Positions 12,224 to 25,360 of a DNA stretch of 64,000 nt are shown here, one piece after another. A program made the translations under genes and the position numbers. Position 1 is the stretch's first letter. Each line of letters begins with the position of its first letter. The DNA is from Stercorarius parasiticus (taxonomy: Eukaryota; Chordata; Aves; Charadriiformes; Stercorariidae), in the NCBI GenBank assembly GCA_013396915.1, contig VWZL01005003.1, positions 237,475-301,474 of the forward strand, given 5' to 3'. Under the pieces are notes generated by a model that was not told the DNA's origin, did not search any database, and was given only the letters and a program-made list of their open reading frames with translations.

Positions 12224-15200
12224 GAAATTGTAGCTAATCCTTAAAAGGCAGTGTCTCTAAACGCAATGGGTGGGCTCGATTTTTAAATGCCATTTGGCTG
12301 CAACTTGCCTTTGGAACCACCTTTTTTTTTTTTTTCCTTTTGCCTACTATGTCAACTCCACGTGATAAAAATGGAAAACGTAAGGTGGGACAGACTGTAA
12401 CCCAGTTTACTGTTGTATTGTGATTTCCTGATCAAAATGCCCCAGAAACACATTTCTTGCCCCATGCTTGTTTCCTTATTATCAAGCAGAGCCTTGTGCT
12501 TGCAGAGCTCTCGTACATGCCTGCAGCTGCGCAGGGCAGTTTGGCAGTGGGACAAGCCCTAATTCAGAGAGTGTAGAAGTGCATGGTGAGAAGATGGAGT
12601 GTCTTGGGTGTTGCTGAAATGCCAAAATCTTGCTTCCTGCAGATTATTGCAGGCATATCTAAAAATCTAAATTATGCTAAAATGTGGGAGCTCTCAAAGA
12701 TGGTTTTAAGCTGACTTTGGCTTTATTTTACTGCCCTTCTGCTGTGTCAGCAGATCTGGGATGCAACCAGTCATCTGACCTAAAGTACTTATTTGTAATT
12801 AGGTGTCAAAAATAAAGTGATAACAGCAGTCTAATTCCAGTGGGTCTGTCTACCTGAAATGCAAATCTCTTTCCATTTGAGTAATTAAGCTATGAAATTT
12901 AGAGTGCTCAAAGCCTTTGATGTTTTGAAGTAATTAGCAATATGGGGAAAGGTACTGCTTTCTGCAAGTACCAACAGCTGATTTGTAATAAAACCAATGT
13001 GTTTGGTTTTCTGTTATTAACTAAGTTGTATTATTCATTATTTACCAGTATTTTGCCAGCTGCCAGCATTTGTAAAAAATGTTTGTATAGCCCAAATGCA
13101 CTGCAAAGATGAGCACAAACTGTTCAAATCATTAATTACTGTTTACATGACTGTGGCATGTAGGAATTGAACCTCATCATGCAACAGAGCCCTATCATGC
13201 AAGGACCTGTAAAAATCAAAACAAAATTACTTCAAATTTGATAGCAGGCAATACTGACTAACGAACAAACCAAATATTCAGTAAAGAATTTTAAACATCA
13301 AATTCTCTGTTGTTTGTTTTTTCATGGGATCGTGGCAAAATGCTTCCTGTTCAGAATCACATGAAGACATGCGTACCCTCAGTGACTGTTAGGTCATTTG
13401 CAAGCTGTTGTATATTGTATTCCTGGGACGGTGCACAAAGCACTTGGAGAAAACAGGCTGGTTTCCTTCCTTGGACACTGAAGTGGTAGACAGAATCTGC
13501 TGGATACTGGGTACAGAGAAAGGGAGCAGAGGAGTTGGGTCAGGAGAGGGGGAGTCCAGGTTTGGGGGAGTCATGGCTGGTAGCAAACAAGGTACAGGAG
13601 AGGATTAACCCAGCTGCAGGATTGCATTCCTTGTTGGGATTGTTACATTTAAATGCTTTGCGTTAGAAAACGTGCATTTGTCCAGACCAGGTCATTTTTC
13701 AGGTGCCTCTGGCAAGTTGAGTGTCTGCAAGCAGCCATCAGCATTGGGAAATATTTTGCACTTTTTCTTTCTCCAGCTTACTAAAATGCAAACTCCTACC
13801 CTGATGTATATTCCAGAATTGGTCTTTGAAAGATATTTCTTCATAGCAGCTGGACTGGTGTGCTTAATGCTCATATTTCTTGTACAGGGGTTTAACCTGA
13901 TCTGCTGGTTTAACCTCAGACTTGCCACACTTTCATCTGGAGAGTTTCTACAGGCTCACCTGGAAAGCTAACTGGCCTGGGAGCATACATTTCATACTTC
14001 CATTTTCCTCTGTTTAAAATATTTGTTGCTTATGGAAGTAGGAATCGTTTATTCGATTGGTTGCATCTTTTTATTACTGTGATTATTTTATAAACAGCTG
14101 CTAATGATCACAGGCTATTAGCAGTCTGCAGGCGAACGAAGGAGCAATACCAAGTTCAGCTATTCAGCTCCTGCAAAGGCAGCGTGTTAGCCATCCCCGC
14201 CTGGTCTTTGTCTAACCTGTTCTTAAAATCCTGCAAAAATGAACCTTTCACACCATCTCTGGGGGACCTATCTGGTACATAGCTACCATTTCATAACCTA
14301 AACTGGGGCTAGTAGACTTACGTAATACACAGGACAATAAATGCTAGACTTTTAACTGAAGAATAAACAAGCTATTGTAAAATATTTGCCAGTGTTACTG
14401 GAGAGTGAAAGGCCCTATTATTTTATCAGTACTGAAATTATAAACCAATGTGCAAAGAGGTTTAAAAGTACTCTGAGCTGTTTATCAGGTGTTTTGTAAA
14501 CTAATTAATTTGGGATGTTGATGCTGCTATCTAACACTGAAATGAGCGTGTTTAGATAGGGATTGGGTCTAGTGAAACATGTTTCTGATCAATGACAGCA
14601 CAGCTTAAGCTTGTTTGTGAGAAATATGAATTGAGGCTATTTATAAACCTACTCATAAATGCTGGGTATGGATCAGATTTGAATCACTTCTAGGATAACT
14701 TATGTGCTTTATTAATTTCTCACTTTTTTACGTTATTTTCAAAACAAAATCAGAAAATGCAATTTTGCAGTGTTTCACTAGTGGAAATGATATTTTAACT
14801 AGCAGCCTAGTGAACTGATTCAGGGAACAGCATCTGCCCTTTTAGTGTAGCTAGGCAGGGGTGAGGGATAAGGCAGTATTGTTTATACCACAGATCTTTC
14901 AAGGATTTACATGTGGTCCTGACTGTGAGCATAAAAGATTGCTGATGGTGATGCCCATGTGCTTAAGTCGAGCAGGTGCACAAATCCTCCAGCATCTGTA
15001 AATCCAATGGATCAAAATATTCTCTTCCTATTAGAGTATTTCAGTCCTGAAATATCTGCAGAACACCCTGATATATTTTTGAAAACATACATCATGTGCA
15101 TATAGTGCCACTTAGAGATACAAATGGTGTCCATACTGCATTGTTACAGTAATAGTTACCTTGTGTGATTGCTAGCAACCGGGGTGGAAACAGAGTAACA

Positions 15201-18200
15201 GGCTTAAAGGTGTTTCATAGAATGACATATAATGAGAAAAGTTTAGAGGGAGGTTTCCAGGTGACAACTAAATCACAATTTCTTAACTTCCTCCCCTTCT
15301 CCCCAGTACCCCAGCATCAAGCTCTTCACAGGTCTCAGAGGTTTTTTTAAAAATTAGAATAACACGTTCAACAAAGGCAAAAGTATTGCACACCTGACAC
15401 AGTGCTTCTGATTATACCTGCAGGTGCAACATTAGTGCATAAAGATGGCTATTTGCATACCCAGCTCCAGAGATACAGATGCAAATCAAGCTCAGTTTAT
15501 TTGCACACATTTCATAATCTTCCTTATTTAGTTCATGGACCAGGCTTTGTAAACACTATGATGTCTACAGTGTTTATTCCTCTGATGGTTTACTTCCAAG
15601 CTGAGTGTCTGGCTCCCTGGTATATGAGCTTGGAGCATACCATGAGTCTTAAAGAATCAAAACAGTTGGAGAATCGCTGATGACATACTGGAGGTAAATA
15701 ATGACCTTTCATATTGTATTTTGTTGCCATTCAGGTGAGATTTGGTTACTTTACTTTTGCAATAAACAAGCTGAGATTTTTCTTTCCTGTCCAAAAAACA
15801 ATTCTGCTATCTATGCTGTGGGCAAAGCTCTTACATGTAGTCTGAGTTTATTTTCAGAGATGTAAATCTCTCGTTTAGATGGATAATGTGTTAAAAGATA
15901 GAGGTGGCCTGTGAATTCGCAAAGTAAGGAGGAGGCACTTGAGAGGTTTTAAACTCCTGAATGATGAAGTAGAGGTATAAATAGTGCCTTGTAGTGGTAT
16001 TAAAAAGCTTCACCTACATAGAAACCGGGGCAATATTTACTGCAGGTAATAAATATTTGTAATTGTTATGTGGCGCTTTTCAAATGATATTTCATGTCTA
16101 GTTTTATTTTGAGTTATTTTTTAAGACTTCAGTTCCTCATGAAAACAAGTTGTATAGCTTATGGTATTACTCTAGCAAAATGATTTCCATAAATAAAGCA
16201 AGAGGCAATAGAAGGGAACATATATAAAGATTAACGCATCAGACTTTTAGGCTTACACTGACTAACAATAATTTCTGAGACTGAAGTTATTGGGAAGAAA
16301 ATCTCTCATATGGAAACAGGCAACAAATCCAAAACTACCTGAGCAGCACGGGCAATTTACTTTCCTTCCACTTAAAGAATTGTATTTTTATAGCCATTTT
16401 CCCTGAGCTTATTGATTTCGTATGCAATATTCTCCAAAGACAGAAAGCAGCTAGGTTTAGCACGCAAATGGATGTAGACAGCAATTAATGTTTTTGCTGT
16501 GTGTCAGCCTAATGCAGCTGGTGAGAACTGTGGTGAGTGTTCCCTTCCCGTGAAACTGCGTGGGGAGGTGATGAGGCAGCAGTGGAGAGGGGGCACCGCA
16601 AAGGCAATGGCAGATCTGGTCCTTCTGATTTGGTCAAGGTAAGACATGCATGTATAGAGACAGTTAGTATTTCCTTCTTTAAAAAGGGAAAAGCCACAAA
16701 CAGGTGCAACTGTAAAACGACACCTTACTTTCTATCACTTTCGAATTAATTTCCATTGAACTAAGTGTGGAACACATAGGTGAAGAAAATGTCAGAAAAT
16801 GTAAAGCCAGTTTGTTAACTAAAGGCAGTTAACGACCTTGCCATTAAATCCTTGGCGCTGGGAAAAAAACCAACACAAAAAAAATGACCCAACATAGACT
16901 GGATCCCAATTAACATCTGTAGCGTATAGGAACCAAATACCATCAGCTTATTTTAGAAATTTCAATTTAATTTCTTAATACAGTGAAAATAACAACATGG
17001 TTCATTGGGAATTAGCTTAGACCCACTTTAGATAGAAGTTCGTGGAGAATAGGGGCCAAAATTACTAATATATTATTTTATCATCCTTAAAGAGTGTCAA
17101 GATCACAGAATAATAAATAATAATACAAGAAAAACAAAATTAGAATATTCATTAAGATCTTTCTTTAAAAAAATTAAAGAAAAATACTAATTCAGACCTG
17201 GGACAAAAACTTAGCTCAATTTTTATTTCATTCTAGCTTATAACTCCTTGTTACAAAGGAACAAAACAACCTGCAAAACAAGATTCAAGTGTTTGGAAGG
17301 TACTGCCAACTAATGCAATGATGCTGGTTTGCAATGTAGCATGATGTAGTTCTATCATCTAAGGTGCATGTTATCAGTAGAACGGATCTAGAAAAGGCTT
17401 TGCTAGAAACTCACTACATATTATACAAACCACACATTACTGAGATTCTCTTACTGTACCTAGAATACCAGAGGTGTCAATGCTGCAACTCTGCAGACTG
17501 GAAAATGTTAATTATTTAATGACATCCTGTGCCAGCGAATGACCCACTAATTATCACTCTTGTTTTCCATTTAAAAAACTTATTTGGTATAGTTGGCAAT
17601 CAATCATCAAAACAAGCCAGAATCAATCCTGACATCTCACACTTCTAATTATGAACAAGCTACAACCACAGTCCGGAAATTCCGGAGACCAGGTGCAACC
17701 TTTCGCCTTTCGGATCTACCTACTTTAAATCCTTTCTTGATTTCTGCTGCCTTGCCTTTTCCTCTGTCACTGCATAGCGATCCCTTTCAGTGGGTAACAA
17801 TCCAGTGTATTGTATCTCACAGGCTAAAGAAGCATAGTAGATCGGATAGGTACAGTTCCCACACAACATACCTCATTAACTTCAAACGAAACCGACAGGG
17901 TAAACGGATGATCAGAAATCCTTACAAGAATGCCTGGTTAGAAATAAATCTTGAAGGAGAATCAGGAAATTCAGCTATTCACAGTGAATTTCAAGACTGT
18001 AAAATACACAAATTCAGAACTGATGGGGAAGATGCCTTGACATTCTCAGCAACCTGATTTCTCATTTTTGCTGCTCTTGTTTCTGCCAGAGCTGCTTTGC
18101 ATCTTGTGTTATTTTTGGAACAGGGGTTTTTTTTTTGTTTCTAAAGAATTCAGGAAGCCTTCATCCACGGCTCGGAGTTTGTACTGCCTCTGTTTACAGT

Positions 18201-18394
18201 TTGCAGGGGAAAAAATTGCCAATTTGCAGCACAGAACTTTGGTTCATATTCGATCACAACACATGCACTTTGTACAGAGCGTAATGACACTAACATCCTT
18301 GGCTAGCGCGCAGCGTCACAGAGCATCGTTCTGCAGGCGGCCCAGTACCCGCTCTGAGGCACGGAGTCCCTGAGCACGCTGCAGAATTGAGCCT

Positions 18395-18946
18395 CTAATG
18401 AGGCATGCCTTTTGCATGCTTTTTCGAAGCAAGCTGCTGTTTGTCTGCGAAGTGTGAGGAAGGCAGACAGGAGCCAGATGTGGTGCAATTAGAGAACAGT
18501 TTTGAAACATGTCTGGTGGTGTGGGCAGTGAGATTGTAAGCCTTTTCATTCCAGAGAGTACGACATCCTGAGCTCTGACTTTTACAGGGCGTGAGTGCAA
18601 GGGGCAGAGTGTGGGTTGCTCCTGCTGCTTGAACTGCCTCTAGGAGCCCTAAGGCTCTTCCCATTTCTTTAAGGGTCTGTGCAGCCAGCTTTGCCTTCTT
18701 GCACCGCTTCCACGTGCTCAGGAACCCACAGTTCCTGGAATGATTTAAATCTTTGTATGTGGAAGGTGACTTTTTGGCTTTGCACATGCACACAATTGCC
18801 AAAGCAGCACTGGTGAGCAGCGTTATGGGACAGAGTGTGTGCCAGCAGAAGTCAGAGCAATGAGGGAATGTGACAGCTCTGAAGTAAGACACAGGTAGGC
18901 TTTCCTTTGCAGAGGAGTCTGGTAGAGAGAATCGTCCTTCTGGCAC
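18395..18946 (-). other. Unassigned 183-codon open frame, probably not a gene
   Basis: This is one of the longest non-repeat frames in the window. It starts with ATG and contains a hydrophobic stretch around residues 38-53 (LCPITLLTSAALAIVC) followed by basic residues, which could look like a membrane anchor. The rest is rich in Ser, Thr, Cys and Lys with no domain I recognise. Two shorter frames overlap it on the same strand. The region is GC-richer than its surroundings, which lowers stop density, and frames of this length are expected by chance in 64 kb. A possible splice acceptor (pyrimidine-rich, ending CTCTATAG on the minus strand) lies just upstream. I do not assign a function. Confidence 0.12.
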
Positions 18947-19757
18947 AGACTATAGAGACAGGTATGGTTATGGTCTGGTGGATGCACTTGACAGAAAATA
19001 TATTATCTAGCAAAACAACCATATATAGTGTTTCCTGCAGAAACTAAGGGTTCTATGAAAAATCATTCCTAGATTTGGGACTTCATAGTATAGAAATATT
19101 AAAGTTAGTTTGAGTGAAGGTTTTTTGTCCTCACCTGCATGTGGCATATGAAAAGGGAGAGTGTGTTTGATTTGTACTCACATCCAGTACTGCTGTTCCA
19201 ATATTTTATATTTGTGTATATTCAGCTTTGTTCTAATGAAGGAAACTAAATGCATATTGGCTCTTTGAAATGCATATTGTCCTGATACGAAGGCTCTGGT
19301 CACTATGCTGAAAGATACCTGAAATAGCTCCCACATGATATCTATCATAATAATAAATTATGAGGGTTTGATACCCATAATCCTTTTCTAAAAGAAATCA
19401 GAGAGCTTTTGCAATTTTTCTATGATAAAGCTCATCAATCTTACTGGTCTGTATAATGTAACTATAAAATCTCTCATTATTGTATTGTGAATTTATTTCC
19501 TATAGCTCTATTGCTTCTTAGTGTTTTGCACATGCACTCTTTGTCCCTAGAAGATTTATGCACCTTGGTCTTGACCTTCGCAATAGTTTAACAGGTATTT
19601 AAATAAAATTATTGTAAGTAAACATCAGAAGTCACCAGGTGCCATTTATCGATTGGGAGTCAAATAGGGCAGGATTTCAGAGGGTTGTAAATTGTGTTTA
19701 AGCTTGCAATAAAGTAACAAATCATATCATACATATGAGTGGTTCACCTTTGTGAAT

Positions 19758-19825
19758 ATCACAGAATCACAGAATGGTTCGGGTTGGAAGGGACCTTAAA
19801 GATCCTCTAGTTCCAACCCCCATCT
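19758..19825 (-). mobile_element. Very short CR1 LINE 3' tail
   Basis: On the plus strand, two terminal repeat units (ATCACAGA, ATCACAGA) lead into the typical 'atggttcgggttggaagggacc' and 'ttaaagatc' stretch, then 'tagttccaacccc'. After that the match to the CR1 end fades. This is only the last 70 bp or so of a CR1 copy in minus orientation, strongly 5'-truncated. Its sequence is closer to the typical form than the copy at 9973-10220, so it may be younger. Confidence 0.88.
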
Positions 19826-20194
19826 GACAAGTGCCCTGCCCAGACAGAAGAGCATGCCTGTCCTATGTGTTACAGTTCAAGGTATGTGTTTAACCAAAGC
19901 AAAAATTAGGATTCTCCACAAATCATTGTTTATTTCAGGAAATAAGACAATTTTCAACTCAGTTTACAGTTAAATTTCTTGGGAGATGAAAGGGAGGTAT
20001 GACCTAGTCTGGATATAATCTCTTCACCCCAAAACCCAGTGAGAACTGCTTTCCCAACTCTGTAACTATCTTAACGTTTATTGAGAAATTTAGCAAACCT
20101 AGCGCTTTGGAGCTTCTGGTAGCATCACCTGGTTTCCTCTAGGCTCTAACTTAAGCCTTATTCTTTCTCGGATACAGTGATTTCAATGTGCATG
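19826..20194. other. Short spacer between CR1 tail and LTR fragment
   Basis: About 370 bp of AT-rich DNA in which I recognise no gene, repeat or regulatory site. Confidence 0.5.
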
Positions 20195-20800
20195 TGTGGT
20201 GGGTTAGCCTTGGCCAGTAGCCAGACACCCACCTAACCACTCTCAATAAGGCAGGGTAAGAATAAGGTGGGTAAGCCACACACCCACCTAGCCCTCCTCA
20301 GTAAGGCAGGGTAAGAAAACACGATGAAAAAGCTCGTGGGTCAAAATAAAGACGCTTGCCAGTTACCACCATGGGCAAAAGAGACTCGACTTAGGGAAGA
20401 TGAATTTAATTTATTGTCAATTAAAATAGACTTGGATAGTGAGAAACAAAGACAAAATTAAAACAACACTTTAACCCCCTCCCGCTTTTTCCCTGGCTCA
20501 CCTTCACTCCTTCATTCCCACTATTCTACCTGCTCCTCACAACAGTGCAGGGGGTGAGGAATGGGGGGTTGCAGTCAGTCAGTGATAGCTCCTCTTTGCT
20601 CCTCCTTCCTCCTCACACTGTTCCCCTGCTCTGGCGTGGCTCCTCCATGGGCAGCAGTCCTTCAGGATAAACCTGCTCCAGAGTGGGATCTTTCTTCAGG
20701 GAATATCCACGTGCTCCAGCGTGGATCTTCCTTGGGCAGCAGTGTGGATATCTGCTCCAGCGTGGTCACTACAGGGGCTGCCGGGAAATCCCTGCAGCAG
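20195..20800. mobile_element. Truncated avian endogenous retrovirus LTR (no genes)
   Basis: The segment begins with TGTGGTGGGTTAGCC and carries landmarks of an avian LTR type that I recall as common in neoavian genomes. These are a 'cacccacc' start region, a segment ending in 'aagctcgtgggtca', 'gggcaaaagagactcgactt', 'gatgaatttaatttattg' and 'agtgagaaacaaagacaaaa'. They are followed by several imperfect units of the form CTGCTCCAGCGTGG plus ATGGGCAGCAG. The match fades near 20800, so the far end with its CA terminus is missing. No internal retroviral region follows. The polarity of the original element was not determined. A tandem duplication lies inside it (see 20223-20318). Two chance open frames cross it and should not be called as genes. 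Confidence 0.7.
20223..20318. repeat. Tandem duplication inside the LTR fragment
   Basis: CACCCACCTA...CTC-A-TAAGGCAGGGTAAGAA appears twice, once near 20225-20263 and once near 20278-20316, about 53 bp apart, with a few substitutions between copies. From memory the parent LTR has only one copy of this segment, so the duplication is probably specific to this insertion or its subfamily. Confidence 0.7.
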
Positions 20801-23800
20801 AGATTCTTGTTGTTGGGAACTGTGCTTCTAAACTGGCTTTCACGGGAGCTACATGGAAGGAGTCACTGTACCTGTACAGGGGTCATCACGGCAGAGTAGT
20901 GGGAGCTCAGATGCAGAAAGAACAGATGTATTTCAGGGTCACCCAGAGCCAGGGCATATCGTTAAAGCACTGGTTCCCTTTAGGCAGGAATAGGATAGTT
21001 TTGTTCCTGTCACAGTATAGGTTGATGTTTCTCTGCCTACAGCATATTCTTTGCAGTTACTTATTGCAGTTAATTTTGCTAACGTTGCTGTGTTTTCAGA
21101 TCAGCTTGTGGGTTTATGTTAAACACCCTACCATTAACTGTCTTGCCCTAGACCCCACTGCAAACATTAAAAGCCTGCCTAGAAATATGTTCAGCCAGGA
21201 TGGACAAACCCAGTGTGCTGGTCATGAGTCTGCTTTTGGCATCACCGTCTGCTTTTTTTCTTCTTCCTTTTTGTGTGCTCTTGAGCCACTTCACCCTGAA
21301 GCACTGCTCCATCCTCAGTGATGCCACCTTTAATTACAAATCATTATTGATGTATTTTTTTCAACTCTACAGTTCAAACGATTAAGCAGCACACTCTTAA
21401 ACTCACGTTTCCCTGCTTTACAAGGCAGTGGGTTTTATACTTGATCATGGACCAAGGGCCAGATACGGAAACCCTCTGTCTGAAGCCATATGTCTTTATT
21501 TGTGGACACTTTGTAAGATTAAATTACATATTAGTATTTGCTTACTCTGCCACTTGATTAACACATTGCAAACAGATTCAGAGTCATGTTTTGTATAGGT
21601 TTTTCAAGAGCTGGTTAATATGTTTACTTTTGAAAGTACTTGCCCATTAGATTGAATGTACACAAACCAAATCATCCACACAGTGATTAAAAAGAAAGCA
21701 TATTTGACCACCACATCCTATAATTAAGACCAAATGTTTCTGCCAAATTGCTGGACAATGGCAGATGAAAAGAGCGATTCCTATCTTAACAGCTCACAAA
21801 AGTGCAATCGCTATAGTGAAAGATCAGATAGTAGATCAGGTAGGTAAGGTGCCTTGTCAGTAGCTGTGGTACACTGTGTAATGGAGGCGGTTTCAAGAGA
21901 TTCTCCATCTTGTTATACTACTACTAATGCACTGAAGTGATCCTTTCTCAGAAGTGATGAAGAGGCACCTAAAGCCAGCCTGCTGCTGGGAAGCTCTTTA
22001 AGGTTCCCAAGGACAATACATCTAGTGGGTCACGTACCAAGACCTTATTAGGTTTACATGCAAGATTCAGTGAGGATAAATGCGGCCTGATGAAAATGCC
22101 CTGAATGTGTCTGCCTTGTAGATGAGAATATCAGTAGTCTTTGAGAAATGATCGTTTGTTCCCTGGTGCTATAGTGACAGAGTCCTAAAGTCCATTGTGC
22201 CTTGCACTTGCTTGCTTTTGTTTTTTCTTTCTTTTCCCCCAAAAGCTGTAAACCTGTAATGTCGTCTTTCTCAGAATCCAATTTGTGACCTACTGTAAGG
22301 GGCAGTATCTCATTAATCAGTGAAAGCAGAAACAACACGTCGAGCTCATAAAAAAACTACGGATCTGACTTGCTAACAATTGGAGCTCTCTTGACAAATA
22401 GGACATACAGTTGTTTCACAAGGCTTTTGAGAAAAAGCCAACAAATGTAATTAAGGATCTGGCGTGGCTGCCTTTATAATGTGTGTGGTACAGCGCTGGC
22501 TGCACAAAGGAGACTTTCTCTGCATTATCAATGCAAGTTATGTCAATAACTGTTACTGTACATGGAGTAGCTCTTGAAAGGCTTCTCAGCTCCAGTGGGT
22601 GTTGAGGATGCTCGGGACTTCAGAGGGCAATAGGAAACAGAAGAATCGTTTGATTCATATATTCCTTTATTTAGAAATAAGAACATAGAATAAACCACAC
22701 CTGAATACAGTCAAGAAACAAGTATGCGAAGACAAAAGAACTGAGCTGAAGCATATAGCGTATGTATTGGTTTAGGTCCCTGGCCTCCTCTCTTATTTTT
22801 GAACACTCCATATTGTACACATCTCAGTGGCTTTCTAAAACCCTTTCTGTCACACCCATTTTTATGCTGTTGTATTTTTACACTTCAACGTAACACACTG
22901 TTATCCTAACTGCACCGATTCATAAGAAGCGGATTAAGTCCCCAAAACTGTTCCAAAGGCTGTGAAGTTAAAAATATTGAAGTAAAATGAGTGAAGCTTT
23001 CCTACCAACTTTTGGCCAGCTATAAAAACAGCCAAAGCTCTTCAGCCAGTGTTAGAGGTGGTAGAGGGAGATGGGAGATGTTTTCAGACAAAATTTGGCT
23101 ACTATAGCTCTCCTAATTACAGGTTGGGTGTTTTTTTTCTTTTTTTCCCCAATTCATTATATCATTCAAGTCTGCACAGTTATTAGGTAATGGCAGAGTT
23201 GTAGATATTATTGACTGCCGTGATTGTTGAATTTATATTATGTGTTCAATTTTGCAATTCTTGTTTCATTTTCTTCTTTTCCTTGCTTCAGGTATAATAT
23301 GGCTCTCACTGAATCTGATTTTTTCATATCATAGTCTCAGTTGCTCACAAGCTTTTGAAGGTGTTTTGTATCTATAAGTCAAAAAGGAAATGAGGAAATG
23401 GTCAAGCTATATAACTTTTGAACCTGTTTCTGTGAAGATAGCATTTCACCTCAGGTTTTGTGTGATCAGATGAGGGTTGTGGAACTTATTTGGTATTTCT
23501 GTCAATGTATAGGTCTACGTTATACTTCAGTCACTGCAGAGGGCTTTTTTCTCCTAAGTCATACTGAGTTACTAAAGAAAAAGGGCTACATTTAGGTCTT
23601 ATTTGATTGAAGGGATAAATCTCATTTTTTTTAATTCTTCCTGCCCTGAGAAATTACAACAAACCTTCCGTAACTACATCATGGCAACTTGACAGTCATA
23701 TCCTCCCACCTAGGTCCTACGTGATACCTCCCTTGTTTTGTACAGTAATCAGATACATAATACTAAAGTGGCCCACTTTGGACAACTGAGGAATCAGCAT

Positions 23801-23893
23801 TAACTTTTACCCAAACAAATCACAGGTAGTAAGTAATAATATTTCTCTGTATCCTTTTTACCTTATCCTCTATTTCTGCAGCATGCCCTGAAG

Positions 23894-23939
23894 GTTCTTC
23901 TGTGAGAATGAGGAAGAAGCTCTTGCTTCTTCTCTTCAG
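23894..23939 (+). other. Candidate exon A (weak)
   Basis: A pyrimidine-rich tract ends at TTTCTGCAG (23881), with a second AG at 23893. A strong donor, CTTCAG followed by GTGAGT, lies at 23939/23940. In the frame that ends on a complete codon, the segment from 23895 reads FFCENEEEALASSLQ. If the first AG is used instead, that frame meets a TGA, so the acceptor is uncertain. The end phase (0) fits the next candidate at 24849. I do not recognise the protein. Pseudo-exons of this quality are common in vertebrate introns. Confidence 0.15.
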
Positions 23940-24848
23940 GTGAGTTCTTGATAATTACTTGATTGGTTTTGCTGGGATAGAGTGAGATGTCAGCAATGGA
24001 CCAAGTGCCGTACAAGGACATTGGGCAAGAAGACTTCAGTTTAGATGGGGTAAATAGGACAATTTATTGATGTAATGAACGGGCAGTGGTCTGCAAAATA
24101 GAGCCTTAAGGTGGCATTTACAAATAGTTCACCTCCTTTTTTCTCTGTTCATTACACTTCACCTTTTTAGTTCTCTCTCCAAGATGAATATATTCAGTGC
24201 CCAAATTTACAGCTTTGAAAAATACAGATAGTCCTGCATAGTATTTGTACTATTTCACGTATATACCTGAAGTAGTAGGGCTTTATAAATAATAACCTAT
24301 GCTGCTACCTCAGCATGTCAGTTCATTTAATGAGACACATGTGACAGTCCCACATGTTTCACAGAGCGTGTCTAGAAGGAATATCTTCTTGTCAGCACAG
24401 CAAAAATATCTTTGTCTTCCAGCGATGTGAGTTTGCTCCAGGCTGGCACTATTTCAAAGACTGGAACCCAGGAAAAGATTGTGTTTCTAAACAAAACACA
24501 CCTGAAACAATCACCTCCTTTGAGGTTCTGTCGAGCTGTGTTGTGCTGTCACATCAAGCTGCTGACATAAGTTGTTACATCAGATAATGTCTAATATGAC
24601 CAAAAAACAACCTTACACAACATATGCTAACAGGACTGGATTATGTGGCTTTTGTCTTTTTTTTTTCCTCCCCAAAAGAGAACGTGCTGTCTTTAAGATT
24701 GCTGTGTGCTCAGTCACCTATCCTTCACGTATTTGTAAAACACTGACTCAGAGTAGTCACACATTCTCGGGGATGCTGTGCTTCTGTTTACTTTATGCTT
24801 TCATTCTGAACGTGTAGTTTTGTTTTATTTTCTTTTTTCTTTTTAAAG

Positions 24849-24919
24849 CTTTTATTAAGCAGCAGTATCAAAGATCTGTGGCTGAAAGATGACAAATACT
24901 CTGAGGATATACCAGATGG
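24849..24919 (+). other. Candidate exon B (weak)
   Basis: A long pyrimidine tract (about 24823-24845) ends in AAAG. The 71-bp segment is open in one frame only: LLLSSSIKDLWL, then KDDKYSEDIPDG. It is followed by GTATGC, a moderate donor. It begins at phase 0 and ends two bases into a codon. The composition is more protein-like than most frames in the window, but no family is recognised. Reading through the donor, the frame stays open to a TGA at 24942. Confidence 0.2.
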
Positions 24920-25360
24920 GTATGCTGGGGTATTTGCAGCGTGAGACTGACAGAGTATCTCTCCAGGATGCATTGCGAGTGGGACACAGGGCCGGCATTC
25001 ATATTCTGGGGGGTTGTTTTAAAGTTGAGGAAGAACCATAACAGGCATCTAATTCCACTTTTTGCACAACACAGGCCAAAGCACCTTTAATATTTGCATG
25101 TCCAAAAGTTTGAGTTAACTTTTTGGGTTTTTATTCCTGATATTCATGCAAATCAAAGACCCCAAGCAATGGGGCAACCCATCTGTACAATCTGTTCCTA
25201 TCTACCTCCCATCTTCACTTAAAACTGTTGTGCATTTCATTCCCAGCTTAATTTCCCTATTGTGAACATCATGCATAAAAAAGTTGTAGGCATCTTTTCA
25301 TTCTTTTTCCAGTACTTAAGACTTCAGTGTTCATAGTTTAAATGTGTTTATTTTTTTTAG

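Larger units (their letters stand above)
10221..19757. other. Long AT-rich stretch, no gene recognised; possible regulatory block at 12120-13215
   Basis: No dispersed repeat is identified in this 9.5-kb stretch. 10655-10960 is a locally GC-richer patch, and a 208-codon plus-strand frame (10705-11331) crosses it. That frame has no domain I recognise and probably reflects low stop density. 12120-13215 is AT-rich, with octamer motifs and several TAATTA-like homeodomain cores, the texture of a conserved non-coding element, but conservation cannot be seen from one sequence. 18280-18960 is GC-richer and carries a 183-codon minus-strand frame. A T14 run lies at 12322-12335. Confidence 0.5.

Noticed and set aside
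15205..15235. TTTCATAGAATGACA resembling a CR1 end
   Set aside because: Only one partial unit is present, and the adjoining sequence does not continue into a CR1 3' end.
16517..16638. Possible exon ending in a GTAAGA donor
   Set aside because: The only long frame meets a TGA shortly after the acceptor, and the acceptor is weak.
17593..18057. 154-codon plus-strand open frame
   Set aside because: No recognised motif and random-looking composition; no splice or promoter context supports it.
20683..21321. 212-codon plus-strand open frame
   Set aside because: Its first part lies in the LTR fragment, which is non-coding, and the remainder shows no recognisable domain.
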